64,000 bases of DNA from Cichorium intybus (GCA_023525715.1 CM042011.1:64182354-64246353), one strand, 5' to 3'; counted from the stretch's first letter, positions 24,955-37,897 are shown. Program-made: numbers and translations. Notes: generated by a model from the sequence alone, not told the origin.

Positions 24955-25470
24955 TTTAGATGAATCTGATACACGAGAATTCTGATAACAAGTCGGTTGC
25001 TGCTGATGCTAAGGTAAACTCTACTAACATATTTGCCCTTCGTGAACCCACATAGGAGGATCGTCGTGAGGTACAATATAAATAAAAAACTAAAGATCGC
25101 TTGTAAAAACAACATACTTTTAAGAATACAAGTTACTAATTTTCTGCAACATCAGGGGTATTTTCAGGAATTTCTGGGAGCTAAATTCGTTTTCGAATTT
25201 GCAATCATGGATCAAATGGATCAAAATTTCTCTGAAGAAGCGTGTCTTGACAAAGAAGACCCAAAGATTTATATTTTTGTTTTTTTTACCTTTTTCCCCC
25301 ACTCTATTGTATTTGGGTATTAAGTTTATGTTTTCTCTTCCTTTAGATCATTTCCATACCCGAGACATCTGATAACAGGTTGGTTGCTGCTGATGCTAAG
25401 CTAAACTTTACCCTTAGTTAACCGACACAAGACGATCCGTGTTAGGTACAATAGAAATAAAAAAAATAAA
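24955..25470 (+). repeat. Dispersed pair of exon-like segments
   Basis: About 24957-25100 and 25345-25470 are diverged copies sharing TCTGATAACARGTYGGTTGC, TGCTGATGCTAAG, and a tail AGGTACAATAKAAATAAAAA. Each contains a short frame reading SDNxxVAADAK next to a GT. It may be a local duplication of one exon in an unknown, broken gene. The product is not recognised. Confidence 0.5.
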
Positions 25471-25842
25471 TATGGTTGGTAAGTTTTTTTAGCAACTTAC
25501 ATATATAATTATGGTTTTTAATAGAAACATACTTTTACAAGGGAAACTTTTTAACAACCAAACTTCGAAAATTCAACGATGTCTAATAACGTGTGCTCAT
25601 TATGAAACACCTTTCGCTTAAAGCTTTTCATAAAACATCATTTTAACCCATGGTTCATCATCATTATTCCATAAAATCATCCTTTAGTGAAAACTTTAGT
25701 TTCAACATCTTTAAATAAGTCATTTTCTTTAGAAACCATTTAAAAACACATGAGGTTTAATGAGAAATAATTTAGGTTTAAGTTGCAGAAAACATCGTTT
25801 GGTCCCATTTTAGATAAAACATTTTAGTTTAAATAGCGAGGT

Positions 25843-28411
25843 TGTAACAACTCAAATACCATTACACAGCTCAAATGATACCACACAAACCGTGGTCTTC
25901 TAAACATCCAGCTCTTCTAAGTCATCTAAACTCCTTAACCTGAGTACACATCAAAATAAGTTAGGCAATTGAAATGCCTAGTGAGCTTACCCGAGTTTGA
26001 CCCATTTCGAGTGGGCAGTGAACAACCACACTCGGGACAAACCCCCAAAAATAGTTTTGAAACACACTTCAAAAGTTATTTAAAACATCATAAGGATTTA
26101 CTTCAAAATAGATAGTTATGATATGCAAATGCAATGCATGATGCAACTATCCCAAACCCACGTCCATCTCATAAAAGTCCAACTCACCTCAATGGCACCT
26201 ACCTAAGTTCACAAATGACACGCACAAAGCATGTCACTCGATCCCCGTATAGGTTAAACTAGAACTAGTGGCCATCACACTAGTCCCATGAGGGTTAGCA
26301 ACTCCCTCATGCGGTTTCCTATTGTCGGAAACAATCCCAATACATCATTGAGGGTGGCTATCTAGCCAAAAGGCCCTCTACATGGGTATAACATCATAAA
26401 GGTGGCTATTTTAGCCAAACATCACTAAACATCTTTAAGGTCATCATAAGGTTCACTCGGTCAATCTCATCCTATATGCAATGCAATGCACAAATAGGAT
26501 GCTCAAAACATCATCATCATCTTCATTTGAAAACATCTTTAAAAAACTCATTTTCATGCAATGCACAAGTAGTAATCATATAACACATTGCACATAATAT
26601 CATGCATGAAAAGTAATTGACAACACACACAAAAGATAGTTAGAAGGATGTGTACTCCCGGTAAACTCACTTTCCTTAAACCTCAAAGAAGGATGTTACT
26701 TCCTTGCTTCCACTTCAATTTCTCCACTCCTACAAGAGATATTTTCCATTATTACTAATGGTTCTAATACTAGTTAAACTTCACCACATAGGAGTAAAAT
26801 CTTAGTTAAACATTGTCTAGAAATGGGCTTAAGCATTAGAATCCAAGGCCCAACCTGCGAAGCTCAAACTCAAAAAGTACCAAAAATTGGACAGATCCTG
26901 ACACGGACCGTGTTAACCAACCAGAAGGTCTCAGACATGCTGATACGGGCCGTGTTCCTCCTGACACGGGCCGTGTTCTGTGCACAGCAGTTCCGACTTT
27001 TGGTCCTTTTCACCCCTTTTCAGCCAACTCAAGGTCCAATACTTTTCTAAAATCCTAACCATCAAAAGGACATTATTCTAATCCAATTTACTACATCATT
27101 AGACTCAATTTAATCATTCAAAATCATTTTAAATGAATCCATTACATGCCATGATCACAACTTCACTCCATAAACTTAAACCATGGAATACCCAATTACA
27201 TTCCTACAATTGGTGATTACAAATGGAGATTCCTTTTTCCATTCCATGGAATCATTAGGAAATGATCCTCACTCCACTTATACTTCCAATTTGATGTAAC
27301 AAATTCATTCATCCATTAAACAAGAGATCCAATCATCATCTACATGGATAAAACCCATTTCAACACTCAATTCTCATTTTCTAGTGATTCAAGGTTTAAG
27401 ACTACAAATCAAAGGTTGGAATCTTTAGGGAATCATTAGAAATGAATCCCCTCATCCAAATCCACCATAATCATCCATAAATTTCTAGATTCCTCAACAA
27501 ATCATCAAATCCCCAATTTCTTGGGTTCATAACACCCAATTCAATCAAATCTAAGGATCTAAATCATCCATGGATTGGATGTTGATCCAAACAACTTAGA
27601 AACATCAAATAAACATTGGAGAATCATAGGAAGAACCTCATCCCATCATAAAACTCGAATTGGGTACAAACCCCAAACCCTAACTCGAAAACCAAGGCTA
27701 GAAAGGAGAGTTTATACCTTATATTGCTGGGAAACTTCAAGGACTTTGATTAATCTTCAAACTCTAGCATTAATCCTCCAAGATCTATAGAAAATCGCCA
27801 CTCTCTCCTCTCTTCCTCTTCTAAAACATGAATATGGCTGAAATGGGGAGAACCCCCATCTAAAACTCTACATCTTTCAGGATTTGCAACATTAGTCCCC
27901 ATAGATAGATCTTTTTTCACTCAACACCCTAAAAGTCCATTATTCTTATAAGAAGTCTCTAAATTCACACTTATGCCCCAAATATAATTATTTAATTCAC
28001 TTGAGTCATTCTCTAGGTCAACACTAACCCTTAGTTTCCCAATTTGGCACAAATGATCCCTTACACTAAAATTCTTCACAATTTAGGTCCTTAATGAAAT
28101 TCAAGGAATTATTAGACCTAATTTAAACTCCACCTCAATTCCTTTAATATATCTTCTAATTTTTCTAAATCCATGATTAGTCAAATCTACTTAGGGTAAG
28201 TTTGGCAAAATTGACACTTTTAGTCCTTATGACAAAATTTCTCACATTTGGTTACAATTTGATTTTAAAACTATATTTGGCTCTTTTATTCGCAATATAA
28301 AACATAACAAAGTATTAAATTTATTTATTCATTTGTTTTCTTTATTTACAACATAAGTTTTATTTGTCGGTTTAAGCCCAAAACTCCTAGGCCCAAAACA
28401 CGGATGTTACA
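25843..28411 (-). repeat. LTR-like segment (2,569 bp), Ty3 (Tekay/Del-like), no matching TSD
   Basis: On the minus strand it begins TGTAACATCCGTGTTTTGGG and ends GGTATTTGAGTTGTTACA, the same end style as the solo LTR at 14097-16862. Flanking 5-mers GAGGT and CATTA do not match, so it may be a product of recombination between different insertions, or it may have suffered a flanking deletion. It contains three ACACGGNCCGTGT-type palindromes (26901-26978). No coding sequence. Confidence 0.65.
26901..26978. repeat. Three ACACGGNCCGTGT-type palindromes
   Basis: Copies at 26901-26914 (ACACGGACCGTGTT), 26943-26956 (ATACGGGCCGTGTT) and about 26963-26978 (GACACGGGCCGTGTTC). Symmetry is 6+1+6, as in the arrays of the neighbouring LTRs. 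Confidence 0.9.
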
Positions 28412-29226
28412 CATTATCATTCTTTTTTACACATGTTCATAACTTTACTGAAGCTGATTTCGTTATCGATTCTACCATCATGGAGCACCATTTGCACCCA
28501 CTACCTAAGGATTGTGATACCGACAATATGGAAATAATTGAGTTGAGCAATGCTTTTAGCCCACAAATCACAACTAAAACGGGAATTTGAGGAAGAGGTA
28601 TGTAACTAATAAAATTCTTATTAAATATCAATAAACGTTTTAACTAATTAATTATTTGTTACAGATTTGTTGTATAGAAAAAGGAAAAAGACAGTCATTT
28701 GCTCTAGCCAATTGGAAATGGGATAAAGTAATTGATATCCAAAGTTCATGAGACAATGATTCGAAGGTTGATTTGGTGGATGACGTAACGTCACTGACAC
28801 CACGCAAAAAGATTCCATGAATTACCACTCAAAGTCGCAATCGTGTTCTCATGATGCCAGAGATCTCATTGATAAATTATTGGTATGTTAACATTTAATA
28901 GATGAGAAAATTTCTATCTTTCTCTATCCTTTGAGTGACTACGCGTTTTTATTTAAATTGGATGCTTTGCGCTATCTAGAAAGTGGAGACATAGAGAAAT
29001 GTGCTATAAACCCAAGGAAACAGAGTGAAATTCTGATGGTAAGTATTCTAATTGAACTTAAAAATTTGGTTTCTTTTTAATAATATTGTTTTAGTTCGTT
29101 TTTTTTTTCTTTTTCGGGTTTTTTAAAAATTTTGTGGTATTTGTATTTTTAGATTAACCACGCTAATAAAAGTTAAAAAGTCAATATACTATAAAGACAT
29201 ACTATGGGTGTTTGGTTCGTGGAATC
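28412..29226 (+). other. Exon-like sequence of an unrecognised gene, interrupted by a copia insertion
   Basis: Base composition is more even than in the flanks. A frame near 28440-28590 (with FVIDSTIMEHHLHPLPKDC) ends close to a possible GT donor, and a frame near 28770 reads DLVDDVTSLTPRKK. Together with the OB-fold-like exon at 38425-38625 it may belong to one broken gene on the plus strand, split by the 9-kb copia insertion. I cannot name the product. Confidence 0.3.
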
Positions 29227-29953
29227 TGTTGGAAATCATGGTTCATGTAATTAGTTTCAAAAACAAGAGTTTGCAACGGAAGCATAAAATCATGAACACA
29301 AATTCCATTTTCAAGAGGATCATGCTACATGCATGTAGAGATAAGATGAAGAACAAACATAGATTAAGTTCAAGATCATAACCTTTGTTCTTGGGTTTGG
29401 TTTGGATGATTTTGATAGCTAGGAATCAAATTAGAATCCCTCTATAGTTGATCCACCACAAGAAAGATCACCTTAGATGCTAGTCTTTAAAGCTTGCAAG
29501 ATGAACACCTTTCAACCCTTTTTACTTGAAAACGATTTGCAAGAGTTCTTAAGAGAATATTAGATGTACTTTGGCTGATTTGTTTCAAAGTATAAAGATG
29601 TTTTTCTTACAATAAATCTCGACCATGTTACCCATAATATAAGGAGAACATTAATACATTATTGGAAAAGAAAGAGCTTTACAACTTTCCATGATCAAAA
29701 GTTGGAAGATGCATGCAACTAGGACTTTCTTTTCACTAAACTATTATTTCCCTTTTAAGTCATGGGAGACATGAACATGATGGAGATTCATGCTTGGAAA
29801 AACCATTTTATAACATCTTCTTTTATTATTTATAAACTTTTAATCAAAGTTTATAAATAATAAACCTTTATACAAACATTAAATGGAATAACTTTTAAAC
29901 CATAATCATATATATAAATAAACCATATAAATATACAATCTTAATTGTATAAT

Positions 29954-30024
<71 letters not shown>

Positions 30025-30366
30025 CAATGTATATATTTTATTTAATTTACCAGTTAAATTAAATAAAAGGCTTACTTATAAATCAATTAAATCGTTTAAC
30101 TATTTAAACAATTTAATTGTTACACTTAATTAATTCATCACATATGAATTACTAATCAACCTTTAATTTTTGTAGTTATTATTATTTACCTCAAATAATA
30201 ATAACCTACAAGATTAAATTGCAAGTTTAGTATCATTTGATGTTAAATCAATTTTAACATTCTAAATGATCAACTGGTGTCAAACTTGTTGTTGGTGTGA
30301 CCCTATAGGATCATGTATTATTAGTAATATCATTTTATGATCATCCTTGGGCATATATAACTAACA
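29227..30366 (-). repeat. 3' LTR of the 9-kb copia element
   Basis: 1,140 bp. It matches the 5' LTR apart from about eight substitutions and a shorter (AT)n tract (29965-30023, 59 bp). Confidence 0.95.
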
Positions 30367-30377
30367 ATCTCCCACTT

Positions 30378-31146
30378 GCACAAGGTTGCATCATAGAATG
30401 ATATTGACAGTGGTAAACGTCTAGCAACATTTCACTGCCCCCAATAACACATGACATTGTGCCATTCAACAACATTCAATTCTTCAGAAAACACGAGGCT
30501 CTAATTGATGTATAAGGTTATCTATCAATTATACCTTTGTCTCAGACATCATGTTGAACATGAGACATGGATCTTAATCATTCTCATTTTATGTTCAACT
30601 TTCAAACAGGCGCCTTAGATGTCTAACTCTCAACACATAAGAGGAACAAATCCCGTCTTGACTACATACGCCCCTCATATAGTTAGTACTATGCATGAGT
30701 ATGGCCTTTATGGTTGTCTGTATTTCAAGAACAACAGTAAACCATATCAAAGCATAGTACACTCTACACTTGAGTCCCAAATATGTATCTCAGGTCAAAG
30801 GATACAATGATAATACCTTTATTCAAGAATCACTTATGATGATGATCCATGGAGTGATCTTGAAACGGGTCAAGTCCAATATTTGTTCACTGACAAGTAC
30901 CTATGAATTTGGTTGCAACCTTTTGCTACTTTTACCCATAAAAGTCAACCAATCCAATTCATATTAGTCTAACTTCATAATTGCTCCCACAACTATGATC
31001 GACTATGGACGTTTAGAATAACTAAATTATTCAAGGATTAAACATGCTAATAAAACACAATAATTATGAATGAAACATCACGTCACAAATATTACATAAT
31101 TCTTGTCGTTTACATAAGTTCATATTCATAAAACATTAAACACAAA
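30378..31146 (-). other. 3' non-coding region of the 9-kb copia element
   Basis: Sequence between the pol stop codon and the polypurine tract. No coding frame or internal repeat seen. Confidence 0.6.
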
Positions 31147-33891
31147 TCAAATCCATTCATTAGAAAAATGGAGTCCTATACCCTTAGCATGACTTTCATG
31201 CTTAGTTTGGGGTAAAGGTTTCGTGAATGGGTTTGCCAAATTTTGATCTGTATGAACCTTGTGAATACTTATTTCACCATTTTTAACTTCATGTCTAATG
31301 TAGTTATACCTTCGGTGAATGTGTTTGGTTTTTTGATGCAATCTAGGTTCCTTTGCTTGAGCTATAGCACCTAGATTGTCACAGAAGATTTCTATAGGGT
31401 CCCGAATGGAAGGAACAACTCCTAGATCTTCTATGAACTTTCTCATCCAGACAGCTTCTTGAGCAGCTTCTGAAGCAGCAACATATTCTGATTCTGTAGT
31501 GGATTGTGCAATCACTTCTTGTTTGGAACTCTTCCAAGGCACGGCTCCTCCATTTAAAATAAAGACATACCCAGATTGAGATTTCGAATCATCCCTATCT
31601 GTTTGGAAGCTTGCGTTAGTGTAACTCTTTACCTTTAAGCTTTCTTCCAAACCGCCGTAAACTAAGAACATATCTTTAGTTCTTCTCAAGTACTTAAGAA
31701 TGTTCTTTACAGCAGTCCAGTGGGCTTCACCTGAGTTCTGTTGATACCTACTAGTCATACTTAAGGCACATGAGACGTCGGGCCTAGTGCATAACATGGC
31801 ATACATGATGGACCCAATTGCCGAAGCATATGGGACATGTTTCATCCTTTCAAGTTCAGTCCTAGAGTTTGGGCACTGAGACTTGCTTAGGATGGTGCCA
31901 TGAGGCATTGGCAAGAATCCTCTTTTGGAGTCTTGCATCTTGAACCTTTTCAAGATTTTATCAATATATACACTTTGGCTAAGACCAATAAGTCTCTTAG
32001 ATCTATCTCTATAGATCTTTATGCCTAATACATAAGCAGCTTCCCCTAGATCCTTCATTGAGAAACAACTCTCAAGGAACGCTTTGACACCTTTTAAGGT
32101 TGGGATGTCATTTCCAAATAAAAGTATGTCATCTACATACAATACTAGGATTATGACAATGCTCCCACTAGCTTTCTTGTAAACACAGGAGTCATCCTCA
32201 TTTTTGATGAATCCAAAACTCGTAATCTTTTCATCAAAACGGATGTTCCATGTTCGAGACGCTTGCTTTAATCCATAGATAGATCTTTTAAGCTTGCACA
32301 CTTTGTTTGGATGCTTGGGATCGACAAAACCTTCAGGTTGATCCATATAGACATCTTCCAATAAGTATCCATTAAGGAAAGCGGTCTTGACATCCATTTG
32401 CCATATCTCATAATCATAGTACGCGGCTATGGCAAAAAGTATCCTAATCGACTTGATCATTGCCACTGGAGAAAAGGTCTCATAATAGTCAATACCATGA
32501 GTCTGTGAGTATCCTTTAGCGACAAGTCTAGCCTTAAAAATGTGAACATTTCCATCCACGTCGATTTTCTTCTTGAAAACCCATTTGTTCCCAACAGTCT
32601 TACAATTGGTGGGAAGATTAACCAAGTTCCAAACTTGATTATCGTGCATGGATTGCATCTCAGTGTTCATGGCCTCAATCCATTTATCAGATTCAGGATC
32701 TGATATTGCACTCTGATAGTTGACGGGTTCATCAGAATCTATCGTATAACATTCCTCTTCCATCAAAAGGTAACCATACCTTTCTGGTTCAATTCGAACC
32801 CTACCAGATTTGCGAACACCTTGTGTTACAATTTGTTCCTGATCAACCGTTTGTTCAGGTTCAACAATTTCTTGTTGAATGCTAGATTCAACTTCTTGTG
32901 TATCAGGTTGTGGTTCCTGAAGTTCCTCAAGTTCCACAAACCTCCCACTAGCCTCTTCCGTCAGAAACTTGTTTTCTAGGAATTCAGCTTTTCGAGAAAT
33001 AAATATCTTATTCTCGATGGGATTGTAGAAATAGTATCCAAGACAATCTTTCGGATACCCTACAAAGATACATTTAGTTGAACGGGGTTCTAATTTGTTT
33101 GAAGCTTCTTGTCTAACATAAGCTTCACAACCCCATACCTTGAGATAGGATAAAGATGGAACCCTTCCATGCCATATCTCATAAGGCGTTTTATCTACCT
33201 TCTTAGTAGGTGCCATGTTTAGGAGACGAGCAGCTGTTTGTAAAGCATAACCCCAAAAAGATAAAGGTAGAGTACTTCTACTCGTCATGGATCGAACCAT
33301 ATCCAATAGTGTTCGGTTCCGCCTCTCAGACACACCATTATGTTGTGGTGTTCCAGGTGGAGTAAGTTGTGAAACAATTCCACAAGTCTTACAATGATCC
33401 ATAAAGTTTGTACTTAAGTACTCACCTCCTCTATCAGAACGAAGAACTTTAATTGTTTTATTGAGTTGATTTTCCACTTCACTTTGAAACATTTTGAACA
33501 TTTCAAACGCCTCATGTTTATGTTTAATCAAATAAACATATCCAAAACGACTAAAGTCGTCAGTGAAGGTGATGAAATATCTTTCACCATATCTAGTCAT
33601 TGGCTTGAAAGGACCACATACATCCGTATGTATGATTCCTAACAAGTCCTTTGCTCTCTCATTGGTTCCGGAGAAAGGAGATTTAGTCATCTTGCCATGT
33701 AAACAAGATTCACATATATCAAATGAGTCATTCTCATTTGCCTTCAAAAGTCCACTCTTTTGAAGTTGGGATATGCGATTCTTGTTTATATGCCCAAGGC
33801 GACAATGCCATAGATAGGTTTGACTCAAATCAAATTTGGGTTTCTTGGTGAAAGTGTGGTATAAAGAGTCATGGTTAGTCTTTTGCATCAA
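31147..33891 (-). CDS. copia integrase-reverse transcriptase-RNase H, 914-codon open frame
   Basis: The pol part of the 9-kb copia element, open from end to end. Domains in order: integrase zinc finger (WHCRLGH ... CESCLHGK, about residues 28-66); rve core with TDVCGPF, FITFTDDFSRFGYVYL and the RSDRGGEY block; connector with ESDKWIEAMNTEM; reverse transcriptase with KARLVAKGYSQ, QMDVKTAFLNG and the catalytic YVDDILL (about residue 584); RNase H with SYTNASF, STTESEYVA, FCDNLGAI and TKHIHRRYNYIR; then a FTKPL tail. There is no in-frame ATG at the junction because translation normally continues from gag-protease, from which it is cut off by a 1-nt frameshift near 33885. It could provide protein only if that shift is bypassed. 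Confidence 0.92.
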   Translation of the reverse strand: MMQKTNHDSLYHTFTKKPKFDLSQTYLWHCRLGHINKNRISQLQKSGLLKANENDSFDICESCLHGKMTKSPFSGTNERAKDLLGIIHTDVCGPFKPMTRYGERYFITFTDDFSRFGYVYLIKHKHEAFEMFKMFQSEVENQLNKTIKVLRSDRGGEYLSTNFMDHCKTCGIVSQLTPPGTPQHNGVSERRNRTLLDMVRSMTSRSTLPLSFWGYALQTAARLLNMAPTKKVDKTPYEIWHGRVPSLSYLKVWGCEAYVRQEASNKLEPRSTKCIFVGYPKDCLGYYFYNPIENKIFISRKAEFLENKFLTEEASGRFVELEELQEPQPDTQEVESSIQQEIVEPEQTVDQEQIVTQGVRKSGRVRIEPERYGYLLMEEECYTIDSDEPVNYQSAISDPESDKWIEAMNTEMQSMHDNQVWNLVNLPTNCKTVGNKWVFKKKIDVDGNVHIFKARLVAKGYSQTHGIDYYETFSPVAMIKSIRILFAIAAYYDYEIWQMDVKTAFLNGYLLEDVYMDQPEGFVDPKHPNKVCKLKRSIYGLKQASRTWNIRFDEKITSFGFIKNEDDSCVYKKASGSIVIILVLYVDDILLFGNDIPTLKGVKAFLESCFSMKDLGEAAYVLGIKIYRDRSKRLIGLSQSVYIDKILKRFKMQDSKRGFLPMPHGTILSKSQCPNSRTELERMKHVPYASAIGSIMYAMLCTRPDVSCALSMTSRYQQNSGEAHWTAVKNILKYLRRTKDMFLVYGGLEESLKVKSYTNASFQTDRDDSKSQSGYVFILNGGAVPWKSSKQEVIAQSTTESEYVAASEAAQEAVWMRKFIEDLGVVPSIRDPIEIFCDNLGAIAQAKEPRLHQKTKHIHRRYNYIRHEVKNGEISIHKVHTDQNLANPFTKPLPQTKHESHAKGIGLHFSNEWI

Positions 33892-35166
33892 GGTTTACTT
33901 TATAAATTCCATTTAAAGGTCTAGCCTCAAAATAGAATACATTATTTTTGTAAACACAAATATCATCATTATTAAAGGAAAGATCAAATCCACATTGTCT
34001 TAATTTAGCAACCGAAATAATATTCCTAGTCAAGCTAGGAACATAGTAAACATTCAACAATGTCATACACAAGCCATTAGGTAGTAATAAATCAAAACTT
34101 CCAATTGAATCCACCGCAACCCTTGCATTGTTTCCAACCCGAAGTACTACCTCATTTGCCTTCAGTCGCCTACTCCTTTTGAACCCCTGCAACATATTAC
34201 ATATGTGAGTTCCACAACCAGTATCAAATACCCATGTGTTAGGAGATAAATTATAAAGTTCTAGGTCTATCACATAGATACCTGAAGTGCCTTCACCGGC
34301 CTTCTTTTTCTTCAACTCCGCAAGATAAGTAGGGCAATTTCTCTTCCAATGCCCAGCTTTGCCACATTCAAAACATGTGTCTTCTTTGGCAACCTTTGCC
34401 TTCTTCTTGGGCGGATGGGAAGGTTGGACAACTTTCTTGCCCTTACCTTTGAAAGCTTTTGCTTTCCCTTTGCCCTTGGAGTTGGTGGGGTGTTCTGGTC
34501 TAGTTCTCTTTGTTCCACCTTCCTTGATCATGAGAACTTGAGTGGTTTTCTTAGGCAGATTCTTTTCCCCGGTAATTAGCATCCCATGTAATTCCGGGAT
34601 AGTCTTGTTTAAACCATTCATGTTATAATTCATGACAAAAGGATCAAAGGACTTTGTCAAGGAGTTAAGGATCATATCCGTTGCTAGCTCTTCGGGCATC
34701 ACAACTCCAAGACGTGCCAAATGATCAATGTGACTCTTCATTTTGAGCACATAAGAGCTTACCGACTGCCCATCCTCCATCTTGCAAGCATGGAAAGCCC
34801 GAACAGTTTCGAACCTTTCCGTTCTTGCAAGTTGTTGGAACATTTCCTTTAGTTGATTAATCATGTCATAGGCTGAATGATTCTCCAAATCCTTCTGAAG
34901 GTCAGGAATCATGGTTGCCAACATGAGGCATGATGCATCGATGGAATCATCCATCTTTTTAAGCCATGCATCGTGTGTGGGCTTAGGAGTGGCAGGGGCT
35001 CTTCTGTAAGTGGTTCATTGAGAACATATTCTTTCTTTTCTTGTTTGAGAACAATTCTCACACTACGGTACCAATCCAAGAAGTTGGTATGGTTAAGTTT
35101 TTCTCCTTCAAGGAGAGACCATAGTGAGGTTTTGTTAGGAGCCGAGTGTGTGTTGTTTGGTGCCAT
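33880..35166 (-). pseudogene. copia gag-protease region with one frameshift
   Basis: The ATG at 35166 opens gag (MAPNNTHSAPNK..., with LLEGEKLNHTNFLDWYRSVR). One lost or gained base in a C-run near 35000 shifts the frame, and the second frame (34954-33875) continues with the gag core, a basic Lys/Gly-rich linker, the zinc knuckle CFECGKAGHWKRNC (about 34378-34337) and the aspartic protease motif WVFDTGCGTH (about 34245-34215). A second 1-nt shift near 33885 separates it from integrase. Apart from these two lesions the frame is open. In intact relatives gag-pol is one polyprotein, so this copy would make a truncated Gag only. Confidence 0.9.
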
Positions 35167-37069
35167 CTACAAAATTTTAACAAGGTTCTATTTAGTAAAT
35201 TATGATATTAAGTCCTTAATAATTAATACCCTTTCATGTTTCATAAACTTTAATTAATTAAGGTCTAGAATCCAAGTTGCATTACGAATAAGTGGTTAGG
35301 TATCCTTTATCCCACCTATTCGAATCAACAAGGTAGGTAACGGTTTACCAATTATATCCAAATATAATTTCTAGAGTTATGGGATCCCATTATAACATTT
35401 ATAAGTTTGGCATGTTTGATCCCATCTATGCCTTGGATTTCTAATGCTTAGGTGACCTTTATCACAAGAGATTTCCAAACGAATCATCCTACTTAAACGG
35501 ACGTGTAGTTTTGACAACTATTAATGGTTAGGTGTCCTTTATCCCATCAATATTGCAAAACTACTTCTTGTATCACAAGAAGATTCCAAGTGGTTAGGTA
35601 TCCTTTATCCCACAAGGAAATACAAGTGATACATGAGTGTCTTTAAGAGGGACGGCATTGATTCGTATTTCATAAGGGATTTGAATGTTTTACAATTCTA
35701 ATTTTTGAAAAACATATGGTATCATGTAGATTGCATGCATCCAATGAACATGGTACCATTAAATCTTATTTTGTTAATTGGTTCCTTAATCATAAAATCT
35801 CTATTTTATTGATTCTTTGTTTGTGGTCAAGATTACAATTAATATCCAATATTAAGTTTGAGTTTGATCACATATATTAGAACCAATTTATAATCCTAAA
35901 TAATTACCATTATTATTTAGGGTTGGAGTTTGTAAAATTTCATAAAATTCCATTTTATATCTTGTTTCATTCATTTTCAAAACTTGACTTAATAGGTTTT
36001 ATATCAAAACCCATTTTAATAAAACTAATTTTATCACATCTTATGTTTTAAAAGTCATCTTTTGAAAATACAAATTCCTTGATGATTATGTTTAATTATC
36101 TAGGTTGTCTAGCATGCAAAATCTTATTTTCATCCACAACATAACATAGCAAAACATTCAATCATCACAAGCATGCATGGGTGCATAAACACAAGCCAAC
36201 TAGTTTGATATTTCATGTGAGCCACACATGAAATATCAAGTCCAATCCTAGGGACAAAAAGGTGACAAAAACTCAACCAAATGATCTTCGATTTGGCTAC
36301 AATTTTGCCAAGCTTCTTATATCACCAAATGACACTTGAACCACCATTTCTTGACTTCATGGAGTGAGTTATGAATTTTCTTCTGGCCCCTCAAAACTTG
36401 CGACAGGATCAAGGGCAGCAGGAAGATTTTTTGTGTTTTTTGTAGCATTTTTCAATTCATTCTTGGCCATTTTGATGCTTATACTTGTTGAAACATAATG
36501 TATATACTTGATATTAAAGTTACCAACAATTATATTACCAAATGACCAAGATATGAATTTGTAAAAACCCTTTTTAAACAATTTCGAATCTGGACAGCAG
36601 CTCTTCAGAAAGTGCTGCTGTTGGGTGCAATCTTCTCTTGGTCTTTTACTTCCTTCTCTTGTTACATTTTGTGAAATAAATAAAATACAACTATTCTAAT
36701 ATTTACAAAATGAATATTAAGAAGGAAATAACTAATTATTATTACAAACCATTTGAATAAATGAATAGATTACAACCATATCGAACACAAACACAAAACA
36801 TGCATCATATGGTCCTTGGCTTGTTTATGCACCATTTTATCACATAAAATCATAAAAACCAACACTTTGTTTTTCTAAGGCAACATCTATGTAACCAAAT
36901 GCATGCATACATAAAATATAGTTGGTTACATAAAATCATAGATTATATATTTGCATGTTGCCAAAGAAGCCATGCATGAAACTTTCATTCAAGAAGATGA
37001 ACATTCATGGCTTCCAAAAACCAAGTTTATCCAAATAAACTTATTAACTAAACATGCAATATAGCCATG
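35167..37069 (-). other. Untranslated leader of the 9-kb copia element
   Basis: 1.9 kb between the primer binding site and the gag ATG, without a credible coding frame. On the minus strand, words of the form GTGGGATAAAGGATACCTAAC recur at 35589-35613, 35524-35546 and 35292-35315, plus a degenerate copy near 35449. Confidence 0.7.
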
Positions 37070-37083
37070 GCTCTGATACCAAT

Positions 37084-37810
37084 TGTTGGAAATCATGGTT
37101 CATGTAATTAGTTTCAAAAACAAGAGTTTGCAACGGAAGCATAAAATCATGAACACAAATTCCATTTTCAAGAGGATCATGCTACATGCATGTAGAGACA
37201 AGATGAAGAACAAACATAGATTAAGTTCAAGATCATAACCTTTGTTCTTGGGTTTGGTTTGGATGATTTTGATAGCTAGGAATCAAATTAGAATCCCTCT
37301 ATAGTTGATCCACCACAAGAAAGATCACCTTAGATGCTAGTCTTTAAAGCTTGCAAGATGAACACCTTTCAACCCTTTTTACTTGAAAACGATTTGCAAG
37401 AATTCTTAAGAGAATATTAGATGTACTTTGGCTGATTTGTTTCAAAGTATAAAGATGTTTTTCTTACAATAAATCTCGACCATGTTACCCATAATATAAG
37501 GAGAACATTAATACATTATTGGAAAAGATAGCGCTTTACAACTTTCCATGATCAAAAGTTGGAAGATGCATGCAACTAGGACTTTCTTTTCACTAAACTA
37601 TTATTTCCCTTTTAAGTCATGGGAGACATGAACATGATGGAGATTCATGCTTGGAAAAACCATTTTATAACATCTTCTTTTATTATTTATAAACTTTTAA
37701 TCAAAGTTTATAAATAATAAACCTTTATACAAACATTAAATGGAATAACTTTTAAACCATAATCATATATATAAATAAACCATATAAATATACAATCTTA
37801 ATTGTATAAT

Positions 37811-37897
<87 letters not shown>

